DNA of 23,423 bases from Erythrobacter donghaensis. Its GTDB lineage: Bacteria; Pseudomonadota; Alphaproteobacteria; Sphingomonadales; Sphingomonadaceae. The stretch is taken from contig NZ_LSJS01000090.1 in NCBI RefSeq assembly GCF_001557325.1, forward strand, positions 1 to 23,423, given 5' to 3'. The translations under genes were made by a program, and so were the position numbers. This document shows positions 1-7,367 of this stretch, piece by piece. The stretch's first letter is position 1. Each line of letters starts with the position of its first letter. The notes under the pieces are model-generated. The model worked only from the letters and a program-made list of their open reading frames with translations. It was not told the DNA's origin and did no database searches.

Positions 1-451
1 CGTCCTTCACCGTCCAGCGCCGACCGCGCAACTCGTGGCTGGCCGGACGCTTACGGTCGTAGCGCGTCGGGTGTATCCGATCCCGCGTCGGAAAGCGCAG
101 CAGATCGATCGTCTCATCAGCATAGGTCGCAGCGACCGAGTTCACAATGTAGGCATGTTGACGACTGTAAGGAAGAAGCCAAATGACCCGATGGCAGATG
201 GTCCGGATACGGATACTCGTCAGCCTGGCGGCGAGATCAGACCTTGCATCGTCGTTGGATCCGACCGAAAAGACGCATGCGCCGTACTTCTTCGTTGGGA
301 AACGCCATCCAAGTATCTGATGTGCATGCACACGCTCGGCCGCTAGCACATCGCACTGGGGGGCATATTTCGCGTTGATGGCGCGTGCGGTCCCCAGCCC
401 GATGCTGTCGCCCAATATGAGGCACTCAAATACGGACCTGCTCCCCGGCAT
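1..451 (-). CDS. SGNH/GDSL-type hydrolase, partial (C-terminus beyond left edge)
   Basis: About 150 residues are visible and the frame is still open at the window edge. The protein starts MPGSRSVFECLILGDSIGLG, an SGNH-hydrolase block I with the nucleophile Ser in G-D-S. A later V-G-S-N-D fits block III (G-x-N-D), and D-R-I-H-P near the left edge fits the catalytic D-x-x-H of block V, so the whole catalytic set is present. The family hydrolyses esters, often acyl groups on lipids, glycans or peptidoglycan; the substrate here is unknown. The ATG at 449-451 lies inside the end of the upstream small gene (26-base overlap), suggesting translational coupling. It has no evident link to phthalate catabolism and probably belongs to neighbouring plasmid or island DNA. 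The fold call is fairly sure; the function is not. Confidence 0.72.
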   Translation of the reverse strand, partial: MPGSRSVFECLILGDSIGLGTARAINAKYAPQCDVLAAERVHAHQILGWRFPTKKYGACVFSVGSNDDARSDLAARLTSIRIRTICHRVIWLLPYSRQHAYIVNSVAATYADETIDLLRFPTRDRIHPTRYDRKRPASHELRGRRWTVKD

Positions 452-722
452 CGGGAACGTTGCTGTCTTGGTCTTCGATTTGTTGCCGGATTTCCGATAC
501 GTCCACCTTGCCGATCAGGTAATCCCCCTCATCCTTGAAAAACGCCTCAATCCGCTTCGTTTCGTCCAGAGGTGGCAAAAGCGAACCGAAGCGGGCCTGC
601 CATTGCTGCTCTACAAAACCCAGGAGTGCCTTCCAGGAAGCCGCCTCGCTTGCGTGGACCTGGAGCATCTTATGACCCTCATGCAGGATGATAAGGACGG
701 AGGCGTGCATGATGCTATCCAT
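426..722 (-). CDS. small hypothetical protein upstream of the SGNH hydrolase
   Basis: A protein of about 98 residues that I do not recognise. It begins MDSIMHASVLIILHEG, has a W-rich middle (WKALLGFVEQQW) and an acidic C-terminus. No signal peptide, membrane helix or metal motif is apparent. The frame stays open upstream to a GTG at 791, but that start would lie within about 10 bases of the predicted transcription start and has no Shine-Dalgarno sequence. I therefore prefer the ATG at 722; the ATG at 710, preceded by GGATAG, is equally possible. Its end overlaps the SGNH gene by 26 bases, so the two probably act together. That the reading frame is real is supported by this overlap and by an upstream promoter-like sequence. 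Function unknown. Confidence 0.55.
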   Translation of the reverse strand: MDSIMHASVLIILHEGHKMLQVHASEAASWKALLGFVEQQWQARFGSLLPPLDETKRIEAFFKDEGDYLIGKVDVSEIRQQIEDQDSNVPDAGEQVRI

Positions 723-805
723 CGTAAGCGGCAAATCAGTACGGGCAGGCACGACCTGCCTTTTCGTCGCAAAACATGCAATTCCGGCCACCCGAAATCA
801 AAAAT

Positions 806-834
806 ACATATCAACTATGTCTATGTACTGCCAA
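806..834 (-). promoter_or_regulatory. candidate sigma70-type promoter for the SGNH gene pair
   Basis: On the minus strand TTGGCA (829-834) is followed after 17 bases by ATATGT (806-811), inside AT-rich DNA and pointing at the small gene and SGNH hydrolase. Match and spacing are reasonable, but the AT-rich context makes chance matches likely. Confidence 0.3.
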
Positions 835-922
835 ACTGATTCTAGAAAATACAAGAAAAACCTTCACATGTGTAAAGAGAAAGTTTCAGTTAATTTTGTA
901 TATACTCAGAAATTTATCAGAA

Positions 923-937
923 TTGTTATTATAACAA
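923..937. repeat. AT-rich perfect inverted repeat downstream of the reductase gene
   Basis: TTGTTAT-T-ATAACAA is a perfect 7-1-7 inverted repeat, just past the stop codon of the ferredoxin reductase gene. It could be an operator or a weak terminator of the oxygenase operon; no T-run follows it on the minus strand, so a standard intrinsic terminator is doubtful. The surrounding 795-945 stretch is much more AT-rich than the rest of the window. Confidence 0.35.
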
Positions 938-945
938 CAGTTCTA

Positions 946-2178
946 TCAACTCACCAAAAGTGACTTGATAGGAATCTCAGGGTTTGCAAGTACAGATTTA
1001 TCAGGAGTGGCCTGCGTGATAACGAGTGCCTTACCCTGAACATAGTCCTTCACAGAGTTGACGCAGTCAAGGGCCAGCACCTTACCCTTGCTAAGATATA
1101 CGAGCGTGAAGCTGCGCGCTGCGCTCTGGCCCCGCACGACGACTTCATCGTATCCCAAGCTAAGCCCGATAGTCTGGAGCTTGAGATCATATTGGTTCGA
1201 CCAGAACCAGGGAACGGCGTGGTACGGCGCGGCGTCACCAGCAATATGCCTGGCGGCCGTTATGGCCTGGTCATTGGCGTTCTGAACTGACTCCAACCGG
1301 ATCCGCTGACCGCCAGCAAAGGGGTTGGCATGGATCGCGCAATCGCCGATCGCGTAAATGTTCGGCAACGAAGTCTGACAGAATTCATCGACTTCTACCC
1401 CGTTCCCGCTTGCCGCACCCGCCGCGATCAATGGCTCTACGGCCGGAACGATCCCGATGCCGACGACAACCATGTCTGCGGGTAAGACCGAGCCGTCAGA
1501 CATCCGGACACCCGTTACCCATCCATCATGTCCAATCAGGCAATCCATTTTGGCGTTCAAATGGATCTCAACGCCATGCGCCCGATGTTCAGCCTCATAA
1601 AAACGAGAAAGCGGTTCACCAGCGACCCTTGCCAGCACACGATCCATCGCTTCCAGCACCGTCACTTGCTTGCCGAGCTTGGCGAGTACCGCAGCCGCCT
1701 CGAGGCCGATATACCCGCCACCGATCACCACGACATTCTGCACTTTCGGCGTCTCGGCCAGCATGCGGTCAGCGTCAGCACGAGTGCGGACGTTGTGGAC
1801 ACCCATGAGATCGCTTCCCGAACAGCTCAAGCGACGAGGCGCACCGCCAGTTGCCCAGATCAGCTTGCCATAGCCAATGCGGCTTCCGTCGGAGAGCACA
1901 ACATTTTGCTCCGCCGGATCGACGGCCACAACCCGTCGCAGGAGCTGCAACTCGATATCGCGCTCGGCCCAGATTGCCTGAGGTCGAATGAGAATTCTTT
2001 CGAAGCTCTTTTCGCCTGAGAAATATTCCTTGGAGAGCGGCGGGCGTTCATATGGCGGATCTGGCTCATCTCCCAGCAGTGCCACACTTCCCGCATATTT
2101 ATGCTGGCGCAGCGCGAGCGCGGCTTGAGCTCCCCCATGCCCGGCCCCAACAATAAGAACATCGTACCGCTCGCTCAT
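946..2178 (-). CDS. FAD-dependent ferredoxin--NAD(P)H reductase of the Rieske oxygenase system
   Basis: A 410-residue flavoprotein that passes electrons from NAD(P)H to the [2Fe-2S] ferredoxin encoded just upstream. The FAD-binding G-A-G-H-G-G lies at residues 11-16, the NAD(P)-binding G-G-G-Y-I-G at about 153-158, and the second FAD motif Y-A-I-G-D-C-A near residue 275. Length and motif order match the putidaredoxin reductase / rhodocoxin reductase / LigXd type (glutathione-reductase fold). It is the last gene of the minus-strand operon oxygenase-nadC-ferredoxin-reductase, 106 bases after the ferredoxin stop. The start ATG at 2178 begins exactly at the conserved N-terminus, with AAGGAAG somewhat far upstream. 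Classical phthalate dioxygenase systems use a one-piece FMN/[2Fe-2S] reductase, so this electron supply is a different design. Preference for NADH over NADPH is not visible by eye. Confidence 0.9.
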   Translation of the reverse strand: MSERYDVLIVGAGHGGAQAALALRQHKYAGSVALLGDEPDPPYERPPLSKEYFSGEKSFERILIRPQAIWAERDIELQLLRRVVAVDPAEQNVVLSDGSRIGYGKLIWATGGAPRRLSCSGSDLMGVHNVRTRADADRMLAETPKVQNVVVIGGGYIGLEAAAVLAKLGKQVTVLEAMDRVLARVAGEPLSRFYEAEHRAHGVEIHLNAKMDCLIGHDGWVTGVRMSDGSVLPADMVVVGIGIVPAVEPLIAAGAASGNGVEVDEFCQTSLPNIYAIGDCAIHANPFAGGQRIRLESVQNANDQAITAARHIAGDAAPYHAVPWFWSNQYDLKLQTIGLSLGYDEVVVRGQSAARSFTLVYLSKGKVLALDCVNSVKDYVQGKALVITQATPDKSVLANPEIPIKSLLVS

Positions 2179-2284
2179 GGGATAGATAGCTTCCTTACAG
2201 GATTACATAAGCCGTGCTTTGCTTGTCACGCCGTCGGTTAACGGCAAGAGCCTGATTGAGCTCTCTTTGCGAACTCAAGTGCCC

Positions 2285-2599
2285 TCAATCTTCCGGCGCA
2301 ATCGTGATGCAAAGTCCGTCCAGAGCATCAGAGATAGTCAACTGACAGGATAACCGAGATCTTGAGCAACGGTGCTCGGACGAGTCCAGAAGATCGTCCT
2401 CATCCGTACTCATGGGTGGCAAGCGATCGAGAAACGCTTCATCGACCTGGATATGGCAGGTTGCGCAGGAGCAACACCCTCCGCACAATGCAAGCAACTC
2501 GTCGATGCCTGCGTCGCGGATCGCTTCCAGTAACGTGGTTGCGCCATTCGGTGTGACGGTCACGCGCTCGCCAGTGCGCGTTGTAACGGTAATCTCCAT
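2285..2599 (-). CDS. [2Fe-2S] ferredoxin, adrenodoxin/putidaredoxin type
   Basis: A 104-residue soluble electron carrier between the FAD reductase and the Rieske oxygenase. Cluster ligands are C39-x5-C45-x2-C48 and C85; two further Cys (C42, C43) sit inside the first loop. Residues 1-35 form the expected beta-grasp start ([17 protein letters not shown]). I chose the ATG at 2599 because homology begins there and AGAGGA lies four bases upstream. A longer frame starts at 2683, whose ATG overlaps the nadC stop codon as TGATG, adding 28 residues that do not look like a ferredoxin; the overlap makes this alternative worth noting. It lies between nadC and the reductase in the same operon, so its partner assignment is well supported by context. 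Confidence 0.9.
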   Translation of the reverse strand: MEITVTTRTGERVTVTPNGATTLLEAIRDAGIDELLALCGGCCSCATCHIQVDEAFLDRLPPMSTDEDDLLDSSEHRCSRSRLSCQLTISDALDGLCITIAPED

Positions 2600-2679
2600 T
2601 AGTCCTCTAATTTCCAAATATGCTTTTTGGCAGTCTGCTATCGACTGAAAAACCTCCACGCCGCCTTGGCGCGCAAGGC

Positions 2680-3543
2680 TCATGGGGAAAGCGCGTAGTC
2701 CAATCCGATATCGGCCGCGGGAGCACTTTGGGTGATGCGCCCGACTGATACAAAATCGACGCCAGTCGACGCGATTTCCCTAATCGTATCGAGCCGCACG
2801 CCGCCTGACGCTTCGATGGGGACGCGGCCGCCGACAAGGGCGACGGCCTCTTTGAGCTTGGCAGGAGACATGTTGTCGCAAAGCAGACGATCCGCCCCCG
2901 CCATCAGCGCAGGCTCGATTTGTTCGATCCCGTCAACCTCGACCTGGACTTCCAGCCCGGTATTGGCGGCTTTCGCAGCCTTGACCGCTTCGACAATGCT
3001 GCCAGCGGCGGCGATGTGGTTGTCCTTGATCAGGATACCGTCATCCAGACGCATGCGATGATTCCGCGCCCCGCCCACCTTGGCGGCATATTTCTCGATC
3101 GCCCGAAGACCGGGAATTGTCTTGCGCGTATCGAGAAGGACGCAATCCGTACCGGCGATCGCTTCGGCATAAGATCGCGTCACCGTCGCGATGCCGGTCA
3201 GGTGCTGGAGCGTATTGAGAGCGGACCTCTCGGCCGCGAGCATGAGCTGCGCGCTTCCCGCAATTCGCATGAGGGGCTGCCCAGCGGCAACATTGTCCCC
3301 ATCCTGCACCAGGAATTCGATAGCGACCTCGGGGTCGAGCTTACCGAAAAACGCGGCTGCCAGCTGGAGCCCGGCAACCACTATCGGTTGCCGGGCAGCC
3401 AGAACGGCGGAAAAGCGCGCGCTGGCGGGGACTGACACACGGCTCGTGACGTCTCCGCTCCCCAGATCCTCACTCAGAACATAATCGACGAAGTTGTCGA
3501 GTTGTTGCTGATCCAGGCCCGCGATCAAATCCGACTCACGCAT
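2680..3543 (-). CDS. nadC: nicotinate-nucleotide pyrophosphorylase (quinolinate phosphoribosyltransferase)
   Basis: A full-length 287-residue type II phosphoribosyltransferase. It converts quinolinate plus PRPP to nicotinate mononucleotide, CO2 and pyrophosphate, the entry step to NAD in de novo synthesis. The signature [10 protein letters not shown], then E-K-Y-A, N-H-R and L-I-K-D-N-H, lies around residues 138-177, and the barrel end carries E-A-S-G-G-V and S-V-G-R. It departs from the usual G-G-G-x-N-H-R-x-G-L by reading [10 protein letters not shown]. Its ATG overlaps the oxygenase stop codon (TGATG), so it is translationally coupled to the phthalate oxygenase and is not beside nadA or nadB. 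Phthalate mimics quinolinate and is a known active-site ligand of this family, so I infer a bypass or phthalate-tolerant isozyme. The family call is near certain; the reason for its position is inference. Confidence 0.93.
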   Translation of the reverse strand: MRESDLIAGLDQQQLDNFVDYVLSEDLGSGDVTSRVSVPASARFSAVLAARQPIVVAGLQLAAAFFGKLDPEVAIEFLVQDGDNVAAGQPLMRIAGSAQLMLAAERSALNTLQHLTGIATVTRSYAEAIAGTDCVLLDTRKTIPGLRAIEKYAAKVGGARNHRMRLDDGILIKDNHIAAAGSIVEAVKAAKAANTGLEVQVEVDGIEQIEPALMAGADRLLCDNMSPAKLKEAVALVGGRVPIEASGGVRLDTIREIASTGVDFVSVGRITQSAPAADIGLDYALSP

Positions 3544-4877
3544 CAGGAAACCGCGTCCGCCAGATCTTCAACTTCTTCCTTGTCGGCGAAGACGCCGGTC
3601 AAGCGCCTCTCCTCCTCGGAGACGTTGATCAGCCGCCAGTCATCGCCCTTGGGGACCATGCCCTCGAACGACATGAGCTTCGCCAGTGGCACGCGCGGTT
3701 CTACAGCACCCAGTGCCGGCTCGCCTTTCTGAACAGCCTGGGCGGCGCGATACATCTGGGTGCGGAAGGTGAAGATCGCCTTGTCGCTCGAGCCGAGCAG
3801 ATCCTCGCTGCGGTCGGCGATCGGCCCCATCGATTCCCACATCGCCATGTCCTGACAGGGAATGCCGTAGATGCCGGTAAAGTCGCCGGCTTTCATCAGG
3901 GCCCGGTCCTGCAGATAGTTGTTTTCGGCGTTGCGCCGCTTTTTGAAGGTAACGGGCTCGACGTCCTTGCCAATCTCCGCCCCGCAGAACTTGCGCCAGG
4001 CATCCTGACTGATGCCCTTCGTCGGATGCCAGGCGATCCAATAGAACATGGTGTTCACATCGTCGATCGGAACCAGCATCTGTGACAGATGATATTGGTC
4101 GTTGGACGGGATGTGCACCGTGAACGGAGCCTGGAACAGAGTCATGCGTACATAGTCCTGCTTGTCCGCATCGATGATCGGCTTGCGGATAGCAGCATAA
4201 CGAAAGCCGAACGGCGTTTTCTGCACTTCAATCTTGGGCGCCTTGTCGGCCGACGGGCGAAGCCACGCGGTGTCCGTAGCCGTCGAGCCGCTTACTTCGG
4301 TGGCCGTCGGCATGTTCGATGAATGCAGGCTCGAACTGTGCGCCGAATCGATCGACCCTTCGAGAACCTGCGCCCAGTTGCAGCCGCCATGCATTTTCAC
4401 GATGCTGATCTTCTCAGCCGGCGCGGCCGACCAGTTCGGCGGGCTGAAAGGGATGACATTTTCCGGGTCACCCATCCACACCCAGACGAAACCAGCAGAT
4501 TCTACCACCGGATATGCCTTGGTCTTCATCGTGCCGCGTAGCTTTGCATCGACCGGCTCGGAAGACATGTCGACGGCATTGCCGTCCACATCGAATTTCC
4601 AGCCATGATAAAGGCAACGCAGGCCGCATTCCTCGTTGCGACCGAAGGCAAGGGAAGCGCGCCGGTGCGGGCACAGCTCGTCGAGCGCACCGATGCGCCC
4701 CTCCGTATTGCGGAACACGACCATGTTCTCACCCAGCAAGCGAACACGCAACGGCGTGCCGTCTGGCTCGGCGACGTCCTCGATCATGCAGGCGGGCAAC
4801 CAGTGCTGCCGCATCAGCTTCCCCATTGGGGCCTCGCCCTCCACACGGCAAAGCAGATCATTTTGTTCCGGAGTCAT
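3543..4877 (-). CDS. Rieske non-heme iron oxygenase, probable phthalate 4,5-dioxygenase oxygenase subunit
   Basis: A 444-residue oxygenase that probably adds O2 to phthalate, giving cis-4,5-dihydro-4,5-dihydroxyphthalate. The Rieske [2Fe-2S] ligands are C69-x-H71 and C88-x2-H91 (C-P-H-R-R ... C-L-Y-H-G-W). The mononuclear iron site is D177-x2-H180-x4-H185 in G-S-I-D-S-A-H-S-S-S-L-H. The sequence belongs to the alpha-only group that includes phthalate 4,5-dioxygenase and the O-demethylase LigXa. The substrate is inferred from the divergently encoded dihydrodiol dehydrogenase and 4,5-dihydroxyphthalate decarboxylase. The ATG at 4877 has an excellent ribosome site, GAGGAGGG, six bases away. It is the first gene of the operon with nadC, ferredoxin and reductase, driven from the palindromic control region at 4935-4973. 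An alternative substrate among substituted phthalates is possible. Confidence 0.88.
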   Translation of the reverse strand: MTPEQNDLLCRVEGEAPMGKLMRQHWLPACMIEDVAEPDGTPLRVRLLGENMVVFRNTEGRIGALDELCPHRRASLAFGRNEECGLRCLYHGWKFDVDGNAVDMSSEPVDAKLRGTMKTKAYPVVESAGFVWVWMGDPENVIPFSPPNWSAAPAEKISIVKMHGGCNWAQVLEGSIDSAHSSSLHSSNMPTATEVSGSTATDTAWLRPSADKAPKIEVQKTPFGFRYAAIRKPIIDADKQDYVRMTLFQAPFTVHIPSNDQYHLSQMLVPIDDVNTMFYWIAWHPTKGISQDAWRKFCGAEIGKDVEPVTFKKRRNAENNYLQDRALMKAGDFTGIYGIPCQDMAMWESMGPIADRSEDLLGSSDKAIFTFRTQMYRAAQAVQKGEPALGAVEPRVPLAKLMSFEGMVPKGDDWRLINVSEEERRLTGVFADKEEVEDLADAVS

Positions 4878-4934
4878 TAGCTACCCTCCTCATTTTGGCT
4901 TGGCACGAAGACGAATCACCCTCAGGATGCGCCC

Positions 4935-4973
4935 TTGAAATTACTTCTATATCGTAGTAATGGCTTTTTCAAG
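4935..4973. promoter_or_regulatory. divergent control region with palindromic operator and mirrored promoter elements
   Basis: The 132 bases between the oxygenase and dehydrogenase starts contain a 22-base imperfect palindrome at 4940-4961 (ATTACT...AGTAAT, 9 of 11 pairs matching). CTTGAAA (4934-4940) and TTTCAAG (4967-4973) flank it symmetrically. Rightward, TTGAAA (4935-4940) could be a -35 element. Leftward, TTGAAA (complement of 4967-4972) is followed after 15 bases by TATAGA (complement of 4946-4951) inside the palindrome. A repressor bound here would block both promoters. The MarR-type protein encoded at 7368-7850 is the obvious candidate. The palindrome is read directly; promoter assignment and ligand are inferred. 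Confidence 0.6.
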
Positions 4974-5009
4974 CCTGATTTTCGGGTTGAAGGGAGCGGC
5001 AGGCAAAGA

Positions 5010-6197
5010 ATGGCAAATGCGTTGCGACTAGGAATCATTGGGCTCGGCCGGGGTTTCATGCTCACTCTGCCCGCGCTGAAGGCCGATTCTCGCGTAGCGC
5101 TTGCCGGGGCTTTCGACCTGCGCCGCGAAGCTCGGGAACGCTTCGCGGACGAATTCGGCGCGCCGGCGTTCGATACGCTCGACGCGCTCTTGTATTCGCC
5201 GGTTATCGATGCGGTTTATATAGCCACCCCGCATGAGTTGCATGCCGAGCAGGCCATCGCCGCTCTGCGGGCTGGAAAGCATGTGCTGGTCGAAAAGCCG
5301 ATGGCGACAACGCTTGCAGATTGCGCGCGTATAGAGCGCGCCGCCGCCGATGCCGGCAAGGTGCTCGTGGTCGGACCCAGCCACGGCTTCGATGCACCCG
5401 TACAGGCTGCCGCGCAATTGGTTGCCTCAGGCAGGTTCGGTGCCGTGCGGATGGTCACGGCGCTCAACTTCACCGATTTCATGTTCCGGCCCAGGCGTCC
5501 GGAAGAACTGGATAGCGCCCGTGGCGGCGGCGTCGTCTACAGCCAAGCGGCGCACCAGATCGATGTCGTGCGCCGCCTTGTCGGGCAGCCCGTTTCATCT
5601 GTTCGCGCCGTCGCCGCCAACTGGGATAGCAGCCGCCCGAGCGAAGGCGCCTATACGGCGCTGGTGACATTTGAAGCCGGTGCTGCAGCGTCGCTGACCT
5701 ATAGCGGATATGCGCATTATGACAGCGACGAACTGGTGGGGTGGATAGCGGAGCTTGGCTATGACAAGGACCCGGATCGCTACGGCGAGGCGCGTAAGAG
5801 GCTTGCGACGCTATCATCGCAGGATGAAATCGAAGCCAAACTGAAGCGCACATACGGCGTCCCGGCTGTCGCTGCCGACACGCCAGCGCCGCATCATGAG
5901 CATTTCGGTTTCATCATCGTCAGCTGCGACCGCGCGGACCTGAAACTGTCGCCCAAGGGGCTCTCAATTTATGGGGACACCGAACGCGATTTCCAGCCGA
6001 TCGAGCCCCCTGCCCTGCCGCGCAAGGAAGTCATCGACGAGTTTGTCGGCGGTTGCCTAGGCATTCGCCGCCCGATCCATGACGGGCGCTGGGGACTTGA
6101 TACCATGGCCTGTTGCGTCGCGCTCCTCGAATCGAGCCGACGCAATACGGACGTAGCGCCCAACCAACTTCTCGACACTCTATCGGAGAAACCGTGA
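5010..6197 (+). CDS. phthalate 4,5-cis-dihydrodiol dehydrogenase (Gfo/Idh/MocA family)
   Basis: A 395-residue NAD(P)-dependent oxidoreductase, assigned to oxidising cis-4,5-dihydro-4,5-dihydroxyphthalate to 4,5-dihydroxyphthalate. The N-terminal Rossmann motif is G-L-G-R-G-F (residues 11-16), the family's E-K-P is at 95-97, and G-G-G-V-V-Y-S-Q-A-A-H (172-182) holds the expected active-site His. The length, with a long C-terminal part, matches phthalate dihydrodiol dehydrogenases (Pht4/OphB type) better than sugar or inositol dehydrogenases. The frame opens at 4935, inside the operator, but homology starts at the ATG at 5010 (MANALRLGIIGLG), so I take that start. It is the first gene of the plus-strand operon and overlaps or abuts the decarboxylase gene. 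The family is certain from sequence; the substrate rests on its neighbours. Confidence 0.85.
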   Translation: MANALRLGIIGLGRGFMLTLPALKADSRVALAGAFDLRREARERFADEFGAPAFDTLDALLYSPVIDAVYIATPHELHAEQAIAALRAGKHVLVEKPMATTLADCARIERAAADAGKVLVVGPSHGFDAPVQAAAQLVASGRFGAVRMVTALNFTDFMFRPRRPEELDSARGGGVVYSQAAHQIDVVRRLVGQPVSSVRAVAANWDSSRPSEGAYTALVTFEAGAAASLTYSGYAHYDSDELVGWIAELGYDKDPDRYGEARKRLATLSSQDEIEAKLKRTYGVPAVAADTPAPHHEHFGFIIVSCDRADLKLSPKGLSIYGDTERDFQPIEPPALPRKEVIDEFVGGCLGIRRPIHDGRWGLDTMACCVALLESSRRNTDVAPNQLLDTLSEKP

Positions 6198-7192
6198 CAA
6201 TGACCAGACTGAGCCTTTCCCTCGCCTGTTGGGGCTATGACCGCACCGAAGCCCTCCAGACGGGCGCGGTCCGGCCCGACGGCATCGACCTCAACTTTCA
6301 GGTTCTGGATGTCGAGGAAACCTTCTTCCGCATGCTGCGCAATCGAGAATTCGATGTCGCTGAACTGTCGATGTCGTCCTATTGCGTGACCCTGGGCCGC
6401 GAGAATCCTGGCTTCATCGCCATTCCCGTCTTTCCTTCGCGCTTCTTCCGCCACTCCTGCATTTTCGTCTCCGCCAAAAGCGGCATCGAAAAGCCCGAGG
6501 ATCTCGTCGGCAAGCGGATCGGCGTGCCTGAATATCAGATGACGGCTCCGGTCTGGATCCGCGGCATCCTGCAGGACGAGTATGGCATTGATCCTGCGTC
6601 GGTCACCTACGTCACGGGTGGTGAAGAGGAGCCGGGGCGCGAGGAGAAGCTGAAGCTCAATCTACCCGACAAGTTCAAGGTCGAGCCGATCGGACCCACC
6701 CAGACCTTGAAGCGCATGCTGGCGGATGGAGAGATCGATGCGCTGCATACTGCGCGGGCGCCGTCGACCTTCTATTCGGAGCCGGGCAAGGTTCGGCGCC
6801 TCTTCCCCAATTTTGTGGACGTTGAAAAAGCCTATTTCGCGAAGACAGGAATCTTCCCGATCATGCATGTCGTGGCCATCCGGCGAGACGTGTATGAGAA
6901 GAATCGATGGATTGCTCAGGCGCTTTACAAGGCATTCGTAGAAGCCCAGCGGTTGAGCTATGAACAATTGTTGGTGTCGGCATCGCTGAAAACGATGTTG
7001 CCATGGCAGATCGCCGCAGTGGAGGACACTATTGCTACGATGGGCAGGGAATGGTGGCCCTATGGCATCGAAAAGAACCGCCACGTCATCGAGACATTCA
7101 CGCGTTACCATCACGAGCAGGGCCTGTCGCCCCGCCAGCTCACCATAGAAGAGATGTTCGCGCCCGAGACTTTCGCCGAGTTCCGCATCTAA
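6194..7192 (+). CDS. 4,5-dihydroxyphthalate decarboxylase
   Basis: About 330 residues with the periplasmic-binding-protein-like fold typical of 4,5-dihydroxyphthalate decarboxylase (Pht5/OphC type), but without a signal peptide, as expected for a cytoplasmic enzyme. It removes CO2 from 4,5-dihydroxyphthalate to give protocatechuate, linking the upper pathway to the lig genes. Recognisable stretches are LSLSLACWGYDRT at the N-terminus, FDVAELSMSSY, the PEDLVGKRIGVPEYQMTA segment and the C-terminal TIEEMFAPET. The GTG at 6194 overlaps the dehydrogenase stop (GTGA) and has GGAG five bases upstream; the ATG at 6200 is the alternative and changes only two residues. It is co-transcribed with the dihydrodiol dehydrogenase, and a strong hairpin follows it. 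The assignment is firm because the family has few other functions. Confidence 0.88.
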   Translation: MTMTRLSLSLACWGYDRTEALQTGAVRPDGIDLNFQVLDVEETFFRMLRNREFDVAELSMSSYCVTLGRENPGFIAIPVFPSRFFRHSCIFVSAKSGIEKPEDLVGKRIGVPEYQMTAPVWIRGILQDEYGIDPASVTYVTGGEEEPGREEKLKLNLPDKFKVEPIGPTQTLKRMLADGEIDALHTARAPSTFYSEPGKVRRLFPNFVDVEKAYFAKTGIFPIMHVVAIRRDVYEKNRWIAQALYKAFVEAQRLSYEQLLVSASLKTMLPWQIAAVEDTIATMGREWWPYGIEKNRHVIETFTRYHHEQGLSPRQLTIEEMFAPETFAEFRI

Positions 7193-7227
7193 GAAACCAT
7201 CCTGCACGAGGCCAGTCTACTGCTCAC

Positions 7228-7270
7228 ATGATGGTCCTCGGGACACGTTTAATATCCCGAGGACCATCAT
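7228..7270 (+). terminator. perfect 16-base-pair hairpin between decarboxylase and marR genes
   Basis: Bases 7228-7243 and 7255-7270 are exact inverse complements with an 11-base loop. It starts 35 bases after the decarboxylase stop codon and ends about 100 bases before the marR start. No T-run follows on either strand, so it may terminate by a non-classical route, protect the mRNA end, or act as a processing site. An insertion remnant is less likely. Confidence 0.55.
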
Positions 7271-7367
7271 AGGAATATGGGTTTCGGGTGCCGGGTACGG
7301 TTTTGCGATGCGTTCGTGCGGCGTCTGTGCGAGTGGAGGATCGGTTGAACCCGTCAGGAGTGAACAG

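Noticed and set aside
35..346. A 103-codon plus-strand frame at the left edge.
   Set aside because: It is opposite the SGNH hydrolase frame, which carries all catalytic blocks; this frame has none.
2222..2248. A GCCGT/ACGGC hairpin between the ferredoxin and reductase genes.
   Set aside because: A five-base stem with an interrupted extension and no T-run is within what chance gives in GC-rich DNA; too weak to call a terminator.
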